Source: an uncultured Prevotella sp. (GTDB lineage: Bacteria > Bacteroidota > Bacteroidia > Bacteroidales > Bacteroidaceae). Taken from it: a DNA stretch of 63,891 nt. The translations under genes were made by a program, and so were the position numbers. Below the pieces are notes generated by a model that was not told the origin of the DNA, made no database searches, and worked only from the letters and a program-made list of their open reading frames with translations. How positions within the stretch are numbered: position 1 is the stretch's first letter; each line of letters starts with the position of its first letter. Location of the stretch: assembly GCA_945869265.1 (NCBI GenBank), contig CAMBOI010000014.1, positions 1 through 63,891 of the forward strand, read 5' to 3'. Positions 7,358 through 16,249 of this stretch are shown piece by piece.

Positions 7358-9720
7358 TTCGCCAACTTCTCAGCCATTGCCTTTGCCGCGCGACGACCGT
7401 CGCCCATTGCGAGGATTACGGTTGCGCCACCACGCACGATGTCACCACCGGCATATACCGACGGACGCGAGCTCTGCATATCATCATTAACAGCGATAGT
7501 GTTCTTACGTCCCAACTCAAGACCATCGATAGACTTGGGTACAAGCGGGTTGGGAGATACACCTACGGCAACAATCACCTGATCGACATCGAGAGTGACA
7601 GTCTTGCCCTCAACAGGTACAGGACTGCGGCGACCGCTTGCATCGGGTTCACCAAGTTCCATCACCTGAAGAACAGCTTGACATACGGCACCCTTTTCGT
7701 CGGCCTTATACTCGATAGGATTGTGCAGGCAGAGGAAGTTGATGCCTTCCTCCTTGGCATGCTTCACCTCTTCGAGACGTGCGGGCATCTCCTGCTCGGA
7801 GCGTCGATAGACGAGGGTGACATCGGCACCAAGACGCTTAGCCGTGCGGCATGAGTCCATAGCGGTATTTCCACCACCTACGACGATGACGTGCTTACCG
7901 AGATTGATAGGTGTATCTGTCTCGGGATTGGCAGCATCCATAAGGTTGACGCGGGTGAGATACTCGTTGGACGACATGATATTGATGGCATTCTCGCCAG
8001 GGATATTCATGAAGTTGGGCAGTCCAGCTCCAGAGCCTACGAAGATACCCTTGAAGCCCATCTCCTCAAGTTCCTCTACAGAGATGGTCTTGCCGACAAT
8101 GCAGTCGGTGTGGAAATGCACTCCCATCTTCTTGAGATTGTCGATCTCGACATCCACGATGCGGTTGGGCAGACGGAACTCGGGAATACCATATTTCAGC
8201 ACGCCTCCAATCTCGTGGAGAGCCTCGAATACATGAACTTCAAATCCCTGCTTTGCCATGTCGCCGGCAAAGCTAAGTCCGGAAGGACCAGAGCCGATGA
8301 CAGCCACCTTGATACCGTTGGACGGGGCAATATCGGGGAGAGACATCTTACCGCTTTCACGCTCATAGTCGGCTGCGAAACGCTCGAGATAACCAATAGC
8401 CACTGCAGGCTCGTTCATCTTGAGATGGATACACTTACTCTCGCACTGTTTCTCCTGCGGACATACACGACCGCAGACGGCGGGCAGGGCAGAGGTTTGC
8501 TTCAGCACTTTGGCGGCAGCAAGAATCTCGCCACGCTCGATGTTCTTGATGAACGAAGGGATATTGATGTTGACGGGACATCCCTCGACACATGATGGTT
8601 TGACGCAGTCGAGACAACGCTGGGCCTCGCGCATGGCCATCTCCTTGGTGAGTCCTTTGTTGACTTCCTCGGTGCGGGTGGTGGCACGATAGACAGGATC
8701 GAGTTCTGGCATCTGCACACGCTCGATGGCAGTGCGCTCCTTGGGTTTCATTGAAGAGCGAAGGGTCTTGCGCCATTCTGCATTACGGTCGGTAAGTGTC
8801 TCTATATCAACGTCTGCAGCTGCATTTGTTGAAGCTGTATTTGATGTTGCCACATCGGCATCCTCATCAGTGGGAACGTCCTTTACATCCACACCGCTGA
8901 GGTGCTCCTGCATGTGCTCCATCTCTATCTGCTCCTCGCGCTTGAATGTGCCCATACGCTTGAACATCTCGTCCCAATCAACGAGAGCTCCGTCAAACTC
9001 AGGGCCGTCGATGCAGACAAACTTGGTCTTGCCACCGATGGTGAGACGACAGGCACCGCACATACCGGTACCATCGACCATGATGGTGTTGAGCGACACG
9101 TCGGTAGAGATATTGTATTTCTGTGTGAGCAGGCAGCAGAACTTCATCATGATGGGAGGACCGATGGCAAATACCTTGTCGATGTGCTCCTGGTTGATGA
9201 GTTTTTCGATACCGACGGTAACGACACCCTTTTCGCCATAAGAACCATCGTCGGTCATGATAATGAGTTCGTCACTGCTGTCTCTCACCTCATCTTCGAG
9301 GATGACAAGATCTTTGGAACGGCCGGCAATTACCGATAGAACACGGTTGCCGGCAGCCTTAAGTGCACGGATGATGGGGAGCATGGGAGCCACGCCGACA
9401 CCACCACCGGCACAGATGACAGTACCGAATTTCTCGATATGTGTAGGATTGCCGAGTGGGCCAACCACGTCGGTAACGTAATCACCCTCATTGAGTGAGC
9501 ACAGTTTTACGGACGAGAGTCCCACTTTCTGTACGACAAGTGTGATAGTGCCCTTGTTAACGTCTGAGTCGGCTATTGTAAGAGGCATACGTTCGCCCTT
9601 GTTTCCCACTCGTACAATAACAAAGTTTCCTGCTTTGCGACTCTTGGCAATCAGAGGCGCTTCAATCTCAAAGAGGTAAACCTTCTCGGAGAATTGCTTC
9701 TTCTTGATTATCTTATTCAT
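7354..9720 (-). CDS. Fused NfnA-NfnB type flavoprotein (ferredoxin-NADP+ oxidoreductase / GltD-like)
   Basis: One 788-residue chain joins two subunits. Residues 1-265 are a ferredoxin-NADP reductase/PyrK-like module with GGGVGVAP near 105 and a [2Fe-2S] cysteine cluster (Cys221, Cys224, Cys236). Residues 330-788 are GltD-like, with two [4Fe-4S] cysteine sets (369, 372, 377, 381; 416, 420, 426, 430), a FAD-binding GSGPSG at 476-481, and GGGNTAMD. A Ser/Thr/Ala-rich linker (about 275-310) separates them. NfnAB couples NADH, NADPH and ferredoxin by electron bifurcation; an alternative reading is a glutamate-synthase-type reductase. Fusion is common in Bacteroidetes annotation. Confidence 0.9.
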   Translation of the reverse strand: MNKIIKKKQFSEKVYLFEIEAPLIAKSRKAGNFVIVRVGNKGERMPLTIADSDVNKGTITLVVQKVGLSSVKLCSLNEGDYVTDVVGPLGNPTHIEKFGTVICAGGGVGVAPMLPIIRALKAAGNRVLSVIAGRSKDLVILEDEVRDSSDELIIMTDDGSYGEKGVVTVGIEKLINQEHIDKVFAIGPPIMMKFCCLLTQKYNISTDVSLNTIMVDGTGMCGACRLTIGGKTKFVCIDGPEFDGALVDWDEMFKRMGTFKREEQIEMEHMQEHLSGVDVKDVPTDEDADVATSNTASTNAAADVDIETLTDRNAEWRKTLRSSMKPKERTAIERVQMPELDPVYRATTRTEEVNKGLTKEMAMREAQRCLDCVKPSCVEGCPVNINIPSFIKNIERGEILAAAKVLKQTSALPAVCGRVCPQEKQCESKCIHLKMNEPAVAIGYLERFAADYERESGKMSLPDIAPSNGIKVAVIGSGPSGLSFAGDMAKQGFEVHVFEALHEIGGVLKYGIPEFRLPNRIVDVEIDNLKKMGVHFHTDCIVGKTISVEELEEMGFKGIFVGSGAGLPNFMNIPGENAINIMSSNEYLTRVNLMDAANPETDTPINLGKHVIVVGGGNTAMDSCRTAKRLGADVTLVYRRSEQEMPARLEEVKHAKEEGINFLCLHNPIEYKADEKGAVCQAVLQVMELGEPDASGRRSPVPVEGKTVTLDVDQVIVAVGVSPNPLVPKSIDGLELGRKNTIAVNDDMQSSRPSVYAGGDIVRGGATVILAMGDGRRAAKAMAEKLAK

Positions 9721-9737
9721 AGTTATTATGTTGAATA

Positions 9738-9783
9738 TTGAAGATTGAAAATTGAATTGCTGCGCAGCGATTCAATCTTCAAC
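9738..9783. repeat. Palindromic intergenic repeat, left copy flanking the four-helix-bundle gene
   Basis: The segment is an inverted repeat: TTGAAGATTGAA at its left and TTCAATCTTCAA at its right, around the core GCTGCGCAGC. Bases 9745-9766 are identical, in inverted orientation, to 10171-10192 on the other side of the small gene. Confidence 0.8.
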
Positions 9784-9799
9784 TTTCAAATTTCAAATT

Positions 9800-10168
9800 T
9801 CAAATTTTATTTTTATTAATGTTTTCTTTTACGCTTTTTACAATATTTACTAGTGTACCGACAATAATTTTACTGTCATTGAATAAAGATCTGAATTGCT
9901 CTTCTGAAATATAGTTTGACTCATATAGTAGTTCCAACCAATATTGAGTTTCATCAGCTTCTTTTAACGCAATGTTTATTTTATTCAAGAAGTCCAGCTG
10001 GCTTTGAGCATTTTTACTCTCGCGAACGTTTGCACCTATACTTGTGCCACTTCTTAACAGTTGCTTTGCCAAGATATATTCATTCTTTTCCTTATTAAGG
10101 AAAGAATATAGTTTTATGATTTCTAATGCAAATCTTTTACTTTCTTCATGAATATTTACAGCTCCCAT
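9800..10168 (-). CDS. Four-helix-bundle protein of the S23 (rRNA intervening sequence) family
   Basis: The 122-residue, mostly helical protein starts at the ATG giving MGAVNIHEESKRFALEI. The eight codons upstream (from a TTG) are only the flanking repeat. Family marks are AKQLLRSGTSIGANVRES and ALKEADETQYWLELL. Such proteins were first seen in 23S rRNA intervening sequences and also resemble the accessory protein Avd of diversity-generating retroelements. No reverse transcriptase or rRNA is nearby, so the role is unknown. It sits between serS and the nfn gene within inverted copies of a 22-bp repeat, as a small mobile cassette would. Confidence 0.87.
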   Translation of the reverse strand: MGAVNIHEESKRFALEIIKLYSFLNKEKNEYILAKQLLRSGTSIGANVRESKNAQSQLDFLNKINIALKEADETQYWLELLYESNYISEEQFRSLFNDSKIIVGTLVNIVKSVKENINKNKI

Positions 10169-10170
10169 TA

Positions 10171-10207
10171 TGCGCAGCAATTCAATTTTCAACCTTAAAC
10201 TTTCAAC
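10171..10207. repeat. Intergenic repeat, right copy, running into the serS stop codon
   Basis: Bases 10171-10192 are the exact reverse complement of 9745-9766 (22 bp). The adjacent 21 bp at 10187-10207, containing CCTTAAACTTTCAA, recur exactly at 16264-16284 between recJ and recQ. The TGA stop of serS lies inside it. Confidence 0.85.
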
Positions 10208-11519
10208 TTATCACGTCGCATCCCATATATGGAATCAGAGCCTTGGGCACCTTGATGCCATCGGGAGTCTGGTTGTCCTCGAGGATGGCAGCCACGATAC
10301 GCGGGAGGGCGAGCGCCGAACCGTTGAGGGTGTGGCAAAGCTCAATCTTTTTATCCTCGGTATGGCGATAGCGACACTTGAGGCGATTGGCTTGATAGGT
10401 GTCGAAGTTGCTGACTGACGATACCTCAAGCCAACGACCCTGAGCCTCGGAATACACCTCGAAGTCATAGCAGATGGCAGATGTGAACGACTGGTCGCCA
10501 CCGCAGAGAAGCAGTATGCGATAGGGCAATTCAAGTTTCTGGAGCAGACCTTCTACATGAGCGAGCATCTCCTTGTGTGACTCTTTGGAATGTTCGGGTT
10601 TGTCGATGCGAACAATCTCTATCTTAGAGAACTCGTGCAGACGGTTGAGACCGCGCACGTCCTTGCCATAGCTGCCAGCCTCGCGACGGAAGCACTGAGT
10701 GTAGGCACAGTTCTTGACGGGAAGATCCTTCTCGTCGAGAATGACATCACGATAGATGTTGGTGACAGGCACTTCGGCTGTGGGGATAAGATAGAGATCG
10801 TCAACTTCGCAGTGATACATCTGTCCCTCCTTGTCGGGCAACTGTCCGGTGCCGTAACCCGATGCCTGATTGACCACCGTAGGCGGCATAATCTCGGTGT
10901 AGCCGGCAGCACGTGCCTCGTCGAGGAAGAAATTGATGAGTGCCCTCTGCAGGCGTGCTCCCATACCGATATATACGGGGAAACCAGCACCCGTGATCTT
11001 CACTCCAAGGTCGAAGTCGATAAGGTTGTATTTCTTTGCCAACTCCCAGTGGGGCAGTTTAGCCTCGCTATTTTCAGGATTTACTGTCCAGTTGCCCACG
11101 GTGTCATTGCCGTTACATTCCTTGAGATTGCTCTTCACAACATGATTGTCCTCGGCAGCCTTTCCCTGTGGCACTTCGTCGTAGGGGATATTTGGAATCT
11201 GGCAGAGTAGGGTGGTGAGCTCCTTCTCGGCGGCATCCATAATCTCTTGAAGCTGCTTGTCCTGGGCTTTGAGTTCAGCAACCTGCTGTTTGGCCTGTTC
11301 GGCCTCATCCTTCTTGCCCTGCTTCATGAGCGCACCAATTTGGGCGGCAAACTGCTTTGCCTCCTGCTTGGTTTTGTCAAGTTTCTGTTGAGCCTCGCGA
11401 CGGCGCTTGTCAACGGCTAACACATTGTCGATAGCCTCCTTGGCACCTGCGAAATGCTTCTTCTCCAATCCGCTGATGACGCGGTCAGTTTCCTCTGTTA
11501 TGAGCTTTAATGTAAGCAT
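10203..11519 (-). CDS. serS: Seryl-tRNA synthetase
   Basis: A class II synthetase of 438 residues. The N-terminal coiled-coil tRNA-binding arm spans roughly 30-110 (KRRREAQQKLDKTKQEAKQ...). The catalytic core has PTAEVPVTNIYRD, motif 2 with CFRREAGSYGKDVRGLNR..EF, and motif 3 with LNGSALALPR. It charges tRNA-Ser with serine. Length and motifs are normal. Its own promoter (11561-11568) follows the rpmA terminator, and its last codons run into a dispersed repeat. Confidence 0.98.
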   Translation of the reverse strand: MLTLKLITEETDRVISGLEKKHFAGAKEAIDNVLAVDKRRREAQQKLDKTKQEAKQFAAQIGALMKQGKKDEAEQAKQQVAELKAQDKQLQEIMDAAEKELTTLLCQIPNIPYDEVPQGKAAEDNHVVKSNLKECNGNDTVGNWTVNPENSEAKLPHWELAKKYNLIDFDLGVKITGAGFPVYIGMGARLQRALINFFLDEARAAGYTEIMPPTVVNQASGYGTGQLPDKEGQMYHCEVDDLYLIPTAEVPVTNIYRDVILDEKDLPVKNCAYTQCFRREAGSYGKDVRGLNRLHEFSKIEIVRIDKPEHSKESHKEMLAHVEGLLQKLELPYRILLLCGGDQSFTSAICYDFEVYSEAQGRWLEVSSVSNFDTYQANRLKCRYRHTEDKKIELCHTLNGSALALPRIVAAILEDNQTPDGIKVPKALIPYMGCDVIS

Positions 11520-11560
11520 ATTCTTTTTGTTTAATTAAACGTTATTCCTTTTAAATGCTG

Positions 11561-11568
11561 CAAAGTTA
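11561..11568 (-). promoter_or_regulatory. -7 box of the serS promoter
   Basis: Minus-strand TAACTTTG followed by CAGC matches TAnnTTTG, 42 nt before the serS ATG. The nearest upstream TTTG is 24 nt away, longer than the usual 19-20, so the -33 element is uncertain. Confidence 0.6.
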
Positions 11569-11664
11569 CAAAATATTTATGATTTAGCGAAGCAAAAAGA
11601 CATTTATTTGTTGAAGAATATATAAAAACATGGATAAAAAGTGGAAAAAGAAGACATTATGTCG

Positions 11665-11704
11665 ATAAAAAGCAGAAATCCCACACCTCGTGAGAGGCGT
11701 GGGA
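11665..11704 (-). terminator. Rho-independent terminator of rplU-rpmA
   Basis: Bases 11679-11689 pair with 11694-11704 (TCCCACACCTC / GAGGCGTGGGA, one G-U type mismatch) around a 4-nt loop. Reading the minus strand, the stem is followed by TTTCTGCTTTTT. It lies 43 nt past the rpmA stop. Confidence 0.85.
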
Positions 11705-11746
11705 CTCTGTTGTTTGTTTGGAATAAATTATCTTAATTGATAAAAA

Positions 11747-12010
11747 TTAGGCTTCTGCAACTGGTATTACAGAAACGACGCTCTTGTTGAAACGTCCCTT
11801 CTTGAAGTTTACTACTCCGTCAACCAATGCATAGAGGGTATCATCCTTACCGATACCAACATTGTTACCTGGGTTGTGCTTAGTACCGCGCTGACGCACG
11901 ATGATGTTACCTGCTACACAGGTCTGGCCACCCCAGATCTTGACGCCCAATCTTTGTGAAGCTGACTCACGTCCGTTCTTAGAACTACCTACACCTTTTT
12001 TATGTGCCAT
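11747..12010 (-). CDS. rpmA: 50S ribosomal protein L27
   Basis: The 87-residue protein begins [20 protein letters not shown], the conserved L27 N-terminus that reaches the peptidyl-transferase centre, and continues with LGVKIWGGQ and [19 protein letters not shown]. There is no N-terminal extension needing cleavage of the Firmicutes type. It follows rplU by 19 bp in the usual L21-L27 operon. Confidence 0.99.
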   Translation of the reverse strand: MAHKKGVGSSKNGRESASQRLGVKIWGGQTCVAGNIIVRQRGTKHNPGNNVGIGKDDTLYALVDGVVNFKKGRFNKSVVSVIPVAEA

Positions 12011-12029
12011 TTCTTAGTCCTCCAAAATT

Positions 12030-12347
12030 TTAAGCGATTACTTGTTTAACTTCAATCTGAGTGAACTGTTCGCGGTGTCCGTTCTTCTTGCGATAGTCCT
12101 TGCGGCGCTTCATCTTGAAGACGATAACCTTGTCACCCTTAACGAGGGGATTAACCACCTCACACACTACTTTTGCACCATCTACGGTAGGTGCGCCAAC
12201 CTTGATAGCTCCCTCGTTGTCAACGAGCAGGACCTTCTCAAACTCAACAGCCTGGCCTTCCTCTGAATTCTTGATGTGGTGAACAAAGAGCTTCTTGCCC
12301 TGTTCGGCCTTAAACTGCTGACCGTTAATTTCTACAATTGCGTACAT
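12030..12347 (-). CDS. rplU: 50S ribosomal protein L21
   Basis: The 105-residue protein begins [20 protein letters not shown] and carries the L21 signature [17 protein letters not shown] near the C-terminus, which binds 23S rRNA. It is the first gene of the rplU-rpmA operon, with a promoter -7 box at 12431-12438 and a possible structured RNA further upstream. Confidence 0.99.
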   Translation of the reverse strand: MYAIVEINGQQFKAEQGKKLFVHHIKNSEEGQAVEFEKVLLVDNEGAIKVGAPTVDGAKVVCEVVNPLVKGDKVIVFKMKRRKDYRKKNGHREQFTQIEVKQVIA

Positions 12348-12430
12348 TTATTAAAAATTTAAAACGGTTTCCGCAAGGCGGAGGGCATCGTGTCCCCGCT
12401 TTATTGAGCCTTCACGGACTAAATCAGGTG

Positions 12431-12438
12431 CAAAGGTA
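12431..12438 (-). promoter_or_regulatory. -7 box of the rplU promoter
   Basis: Minus-strand TACCTTTG followed by CACC, a TAnnTTTG match 84 nt upstream of the rplU ATG. No TTTG is found at the -33 position; the upstream DNA is instead a TTCCTAAT/TTTCTAAT-type repeat (12445-12476). The leader would be about 75-80 nt. Confidence 0.65.
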
Positions 12439-12504
12439 CTAATAAATTAGGAAATAGGGATTAGAAATTAGGAATTTGTTTTCGTATTTATGATTATTTA
12501 ACTA

Positions 12505-12640
12505 TTTTTAGACTAATACTATGCGTTATTAATATTTATATAACGAATAAAGCGACTGTCTTCACAGACAATCGCTCTATATCTTCAATAGGTATTAGTC
12601 TTTTCCATTAGCGGTAAATAAGATTGTTTTCAGGATAACG
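12505..12640 (-). ncRNA. Candidate structured small RNA upstream of rplU
   Basis: The gene-free stretch 12348-12825 contains a complete minus-strand promoter (12645-12676) with no ORF after it. The predicted transcript folds as a closed multibranch structure. GACTAATAC at 12509-12517 pairs exactly with GTATTAGTC at 12592-12600. Inside are a hairpin CGTTAT/ATAACG (12523-12545) and a second one AGCGA..GTCT-TCAC-AGAC..TCGCT (12550-12575). No strong T-tract terminator follows, so it may be an independent sRNA of about 130-140 nt or part of a long rplU leader. I cannot assign a known RNA family. Confidence 0.45.
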
Positions 12641-12644
12641 GGTG

Positions 12645-12676
12645 CAAAGGTAGTGACAAAATTTCACATAACCAAA
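12645..12676 (-). promoter_or_regulatory. Promoter of the candidate RNA upstream of rplU
   Basis: Minus strand: TTTG (complement of 12673-12676), a 20-nt spacer, then TACCTTTG (complement of 12645-12652). This is a full consensus match, about 300 nt upstream of rplU. Confidence 0.75.
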
Positions 12677-12763
12677 TAATTTCTTGACTTTTTTTTAGAA
12701 AAGTGCTAAAATCTCACATTTTTAACATTTGATGAAGCAAAATAGTATTGAAAAGACAAAAAG

Positions 12764-12793
12764 AAGGGCGAATTCATAAGAGAATCCGCCCTT
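12764..12793 (-). terminator. Rho-independent terminator of gdhA
   Basis: AAGGGCG (12764-12770) pairs with CGCCCTT (12787-12793), extended by ATTC/GAAT after one mismatch. On the minus strand the stem is followed by CTTTTTGTCTTTTC. It lies 33 nt past the gdhA stop. Confidence 0.85.
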
Positions 12794-12825
12794 AATAAAA
12801 TTTAGTGTATTACTTATAGGGGAAT

Positions 12826-14163
12826 TTATACGATGCCCTGAGCCATCATGGCCTTTGCCACCTTCATGAAGCCGGCAACATTGGCACCCTTGACATAGTT
12901 GATATATCCGTCGGGCTGTGTGCCATACTTCACGCAGTTCTCGTGGATATCCTTCATGATTAGCTTCAGACGGTTGTCAACCTCCTCAGATGTCCAGCTC
13001 AGACGCTCTGAGTTCTGGCTCATCTCAAGACCAGACACTGCCACACCACCGGCGTTAGATGCCTTACCGGGAGCATAGAGAATCTTGGCATCCTGGAATG
13101 CCTTGACAGCCTCGGGAGTAGAAGGCATGTTGGCACCTTCGGCTACGGCAAAGACACCGTTGTCAACAAGCGTCTGAGCCTGCTCGCCGTTGATCTCGTT
13201 CTGTGTGGCGCAAGGCAGTGCGATGTCGGCCTTCTCGCCCCAAGGACGCTCGCCAGCATGATAAACAGCGTTGGGATATTCCTCGGCATACTCCTTGATA
13301 CGTCCGCGCTCCACGTTCTTCAGCTCCATTACATAGTCGAGCTTTGCACGGTCGATACCATCGGGATCGTAGATATAACCATCTGAGTCGGAGAGGGTAA
13401 GAACCTTGGCTCCAAGCTGGATGCACTTCTCAGTGGCATACTGGGCAACATTACCCGAACCAGAGATAAGCACCTTCTTGCCCTCAAGGCTAATGCCACG
13501 TGTCTCAAGCATTGAAAGGAGGAAATATACTGTACCGTAACCGGTTGCCTCGGGACGGATGAGCGAACCGCCAAACTCGCGTCCCTTGCCGGTGAGCACA
13601 CCGCTCCACTCGTGAGTGAGCTTCTTGTACATACCGAACATATAGCCTACCTCGCGGCCACCTACACCGATGTCACCTGCGGGCACGTCCTCATCAGGAC
13701 CGATATGACGATAGAGCTCGGTCATGAAAGCCTGGCAGAAACGCATCACTTCGCCCTCGCTCTTGCCGCGGGGAGAGAAGTCGGAACCACCCTTTGCACC
13801 ACCCATTGGCAATGTGGTAAGAGAATTCTTGAATGTCTGCTCGAATGCAAGGAACTTGAGGATTCCGAGGTTGACAGACTTGTGGAAACGGATACCGCCC
13901 TTGTACGGACCGATAACGTTGTTGTGCTGGATGCGATAACCCATGTTTGTCTGCACCTTACCCTGGTCGTCAACCCATGTTACTCTGAATTCAATCACAC
14001 GATCGGGAATGCAAAGACGCTCTACCAAGTTTGACTTCTCAAACTCGGGATGCTTGTTATACTCCTCCTCAATTGTGGGGAGAACCTGACTAACTGCCTG
14101 AATGTACTCAGGCTCATTCGGGAATCTTCTTTTAAGATCCTCAACAATTTGTGCTGCAATCAT
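12826..14163 (-). CDS. gdhA: NADP-specific glutamate dehydrogenase
   Basis: 445 residues, the normal size for the hexameric bacterial enzyme. The substrate region has GPYKGGIRFH and the catalytic-lysine motif PMGGAKGGSDF; PAGDIGVGGREVGYMFG and the dinucleotide-binding GSGNVAQYA follow. It makes glutamate from 2-oxoglutarate, ammonium and NADPH, the main ammonium entry in gut Bacteroidales. Coenzyme preference is inferred from family similarity. It is monocistronic, with its own promoter (14233-14263) and terminator. Confidence 0.96.
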   Translation of the reverse strand: MIAAQIVEDLKRRFPNEPEYIQAVSQVLPTIEEEYNKHPEFEKSNLVERLCIPDRVIEFRVTWVDDQGKVQTNMGYRIQHNNVIGPYKGGIRFHKSVNLGILKFLAFEQTFKNSLTTLPMGGAKGGSDFSPRGKSEGEVMRFCQAFMTELYRHIGPDEDVPAGDIGVGGREVGYMFGMYKKLTHEWSGVLTGKGREFGGSLIRPEATGYGTVYFLLSMLETRGISLEGKKVLISGSGNVAQYATEKCIQLGAKVLTLSDSDGYIYDPDGIDRAKLDYVMELKNVERGRIKEYAEEYPNAVYHAGERPWGEKADIALPCATQNEINGEQAQTLVDNGVFAVAEGANMPSTPEAVKAFQDAKILYAPGKASNAGGVAVSGLEMSQNSERLSWTSEEVDNRLKLIMKDIHENCVKYGTQPDGYINYVKGANVAGFMKVAKAMMAQGIV

Positions 14164-14232
14164 AATTTCTCTTTTTAGTTGTTTAATATAATATGTTTTA
14201 TCTTTTTTCTTTCAATTTCTTGTTTGCGGCTG

Positions 14233-14263
14233 CAAAGTTACATAAAAATTTGGAATAAACAAA
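14233..14263 (-). promoter_or_regulatory. Promoter of gdhA
   Basis: Minus strand: TTTG (complement of 14260-14263), 19 nt, TAACTTTG (complement of 14233-14240). A full match, giving a leader of about 65 nt. The remaining bases between gdhA and recQ are AT-rich with no other visible element. Confidence 0.8.
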
Positions 14264-14338
14264 CATTTTATCTAAAAAAATAGCAAAAAACTTACTTTTT
14301 GTCATATAAATCAAGAAAAATGAGAATTTTACTAATAA

Positions 14339-16249
14339 TTATGCGTTATTTGAGGTGATATGAATACCGTCGGTGGTCACTTTTTCCTCCGACAAGAGAT
14401 AATCGAGAGCGTTGGCGAGTACATTCGTTTCTATCTTATGGTCGAAATCGCGTAAATCCTTGTATGTCCTCGGGGTGCCGTCCGACAAATACTCCATAAT
14501 CCGTCTAATGGCATATTCCATGTCGTCTTCATCATCATTGGCTGATGTACATACGTCGCACATATTGCATCTCTTGCCATTTTTCTCTCCGAAATATTCC
14601 AATAGCATCACACTCCTGCATTCCGTTTCGCAAGTCATGTAGGAAATCATTGCCTCGGTGCGCTCCTTGGATTTCTCAAGTCGTTGCTCATATATATAAT
14701 AAGGTATAGAGATGCGCTCGGTGATTTCGCGCGATTGCACGTATCTGATAAGCGGTTCGTCCCTTGGGGGTATATAGCTGATGATGTGTTTTCTCGCGAG
14801 CAGTTTGAGACACTCGTGCACTTCTGTCTCTTCGCACCCGATGAGGTGGGAGAGAAAGTCCTCGTCAACCATTCCGTAGTCAACAAACAGACCATTGTAA
14901 TTGCGCAGCAATGTCTCGATCAGTTTGTCCTCAAGTTGCGAGTTGTTGTGGAGACGATAGAGTTCGTCGCGCTTCAGGTCGAACATCACCCTCGACTTGG
15001 CGTCGTCGTTGCAGTTGTATTCGATATATCCCGCCTGTTCGAGTATTCGCAGTGCAGCCTCTACCATGGCAGGATAATGCTTGAAGTTACGGCAGAATTT
15101 CATTATGTTAAACTTGAAAGCCATGCCATATCCCGAGCCGACGGCTATCTGGAAGAAATAGGCAACATGCTCATATACCTTACGGATATACTCCTTGTCG
15201 GGAAAGTCGGCAACAGCCCTTTTCCTCAATCGGGCAATGTCCGAACGATTGGTGAGCAAAATGGCATACGCCTTCTCGCCGTCGCGACCGGCGCGTCCGG
15301 CTTCTTGAAAATACGACTCGATGCAGTCAGGCGCCTCGATATGTATCACGATACGCACATCCGGTTTGTCGATACCCATACCGAAGGCGTTTGTAGCCAC
15401 CATAACGCGTATTTTGTCCGACTGCCATTCGCGTTGTCTTTCGTCTCTTATGCTGTCGGCAAGTCCGGCATGATAGAATGTGGCTTTGACATTATTATTG
15501 CAAAGGAATTCCGCCAGTTCTTTGGTTTCCTTTCTGTTTCTGACGTATATGATGGCGCAACCGTCAATCTTGTCGAGTATGTGCAGCATCTCGGCCGCCC
15601 TGTTCTCGGTGTTTCTCACAATGTAAGCGAGATTGCTGCGCTCAAAACTCATAGAGAACACGTTTTTTGCCCTGAAATGCAGTTTGTCCTGAATGTCGTC
15701 AACAACAGCGGGAGTGGCGGTTGCCGTGAGTGCGAGTATTGGTTTGTCGGGAATATGTTGCCTGATATCCGCAATTTTCAGGTAAGACGGTCGGAAGTCA
15801 TATCCCCATTGTGTGATACAGTGAGCCTCATCGACAGTGATGAAACTGACGTTGATATGTCTGAGTTTGGTGAGAAATAGATTAGAGGCGAGTCTTTCGG
15901 GAGATACATACAGAATCTTCACTGCGCCGAAGATACAGTTTTCGAGAGTGGTGATGATTTGTTCCCTTGTCATACCCGAGTAAACGGCAGCCGCCTTGAT
16001 ATGTCGCTTTTTCAGGTTAGCCACCTGGTCTTTCATGAGGGCAATGAGCGGTGTGATGACAATGCACACGCCCTCCATGGCGAGAGCCGGCACCTGGAAT
16101 GTGATCGACTTGCCGCCACCTGTAGGCATAAGTCCGAGTGTGTCGCGCCCCTCGGCAATGCTTTGGATGATATTCAACTGAATACTGCGGAAATCCTGGT
16201 AGCCCCAATATTTCCGCAGTATCTCCTTGTAATAATCTTCAGTTCTCAA
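14339..16249 (-). CDS. recQ: ATP-dependent DNA helicase RecQ
   Basis: A 636-residue SF2 helicase: Walker A MPTGGGKS (41-48), DEAH (140-143), aromatic loop AHCITQWGYDFRPSY, motif VI QEAGRAGRDG, and the RecQ-C zinc site near the end (RCNMCDVC). There is no HRDC domain. It unwinds recombination and replication intermediates and works beside RecJ, whose gene is immediately upstream. No ATG is available before the Walker A methionine; translation appears to start at TTG 16249, giving (M)RTEDYYKEIL, which matches RecQ N-termini. That TTG lies at the edge of a dispersed repeat. Confidence 0.96.
   Translation of the reverse strand: MRTEDYYKEILRKYWGYQDFRSIQLNIIQSIAEGRDTLGLMPTGGGKSITFQVPALAMEGVCIVITPLIALMKDQVANLKKRHIKAAAVYSGMTREQIITTLENCIFGAVKILYVSPERLASNLFLTKLRHINVSFITVDEAHCITQWGYDFRPSYLKIADIRQHIPDKPILALTATATPAVVDDIQDKLHFRAKNVFSMSFERSNLAYIVRNTENRAAEMLHILDKIDGCAIIYVRNRKETKELAEFLCNNNVKATFYHAGLADSIRDERQREWQSDKIRVMVATNAFGMGIDKPDVRIVIHIEAPDCIESYFQEAGRAGRDGEKAYAILLTNRSDIARLRKRAVADFPDKEYIRKVYEHVAYFFQIAVGSGYGMAFKFNIMKFCRNFKHYPAMVEAALRILEQAGYIEYNCNDDAKSRVMFDLKRDELYRLHNNSQLEDKLIETLLRNYNGLFVDYGMVDEDFLSHLIGCEETEVHECLKLLARKHIISYIPPRDEPLIRYVQSREITERISIPYYIYEQRLEKSKERTEAMISYMTCETECRSVMLLEYFGEKNGKRCNMCDVCTSANDDEDDMEYAIRRIMEYLSDGTPRTYKDLRDFDHKIETNVLANALDYLLSEEKVTTDGIHITSNNA

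Noticed and set aside
9800..10168. Avd of a diversity-generating retroelement
   Set aside because: The fold is similar, but no reverse transcriptase, template repeat or variable repeat is nearby; serS and nfn are ordinary neighbours.
14684..15880. A 398-codon plus-strand frame inside recQ
   Set aside because: Antisense shadow; recQ has complete helicase motifs on the other strand and the shadow resembles no family.
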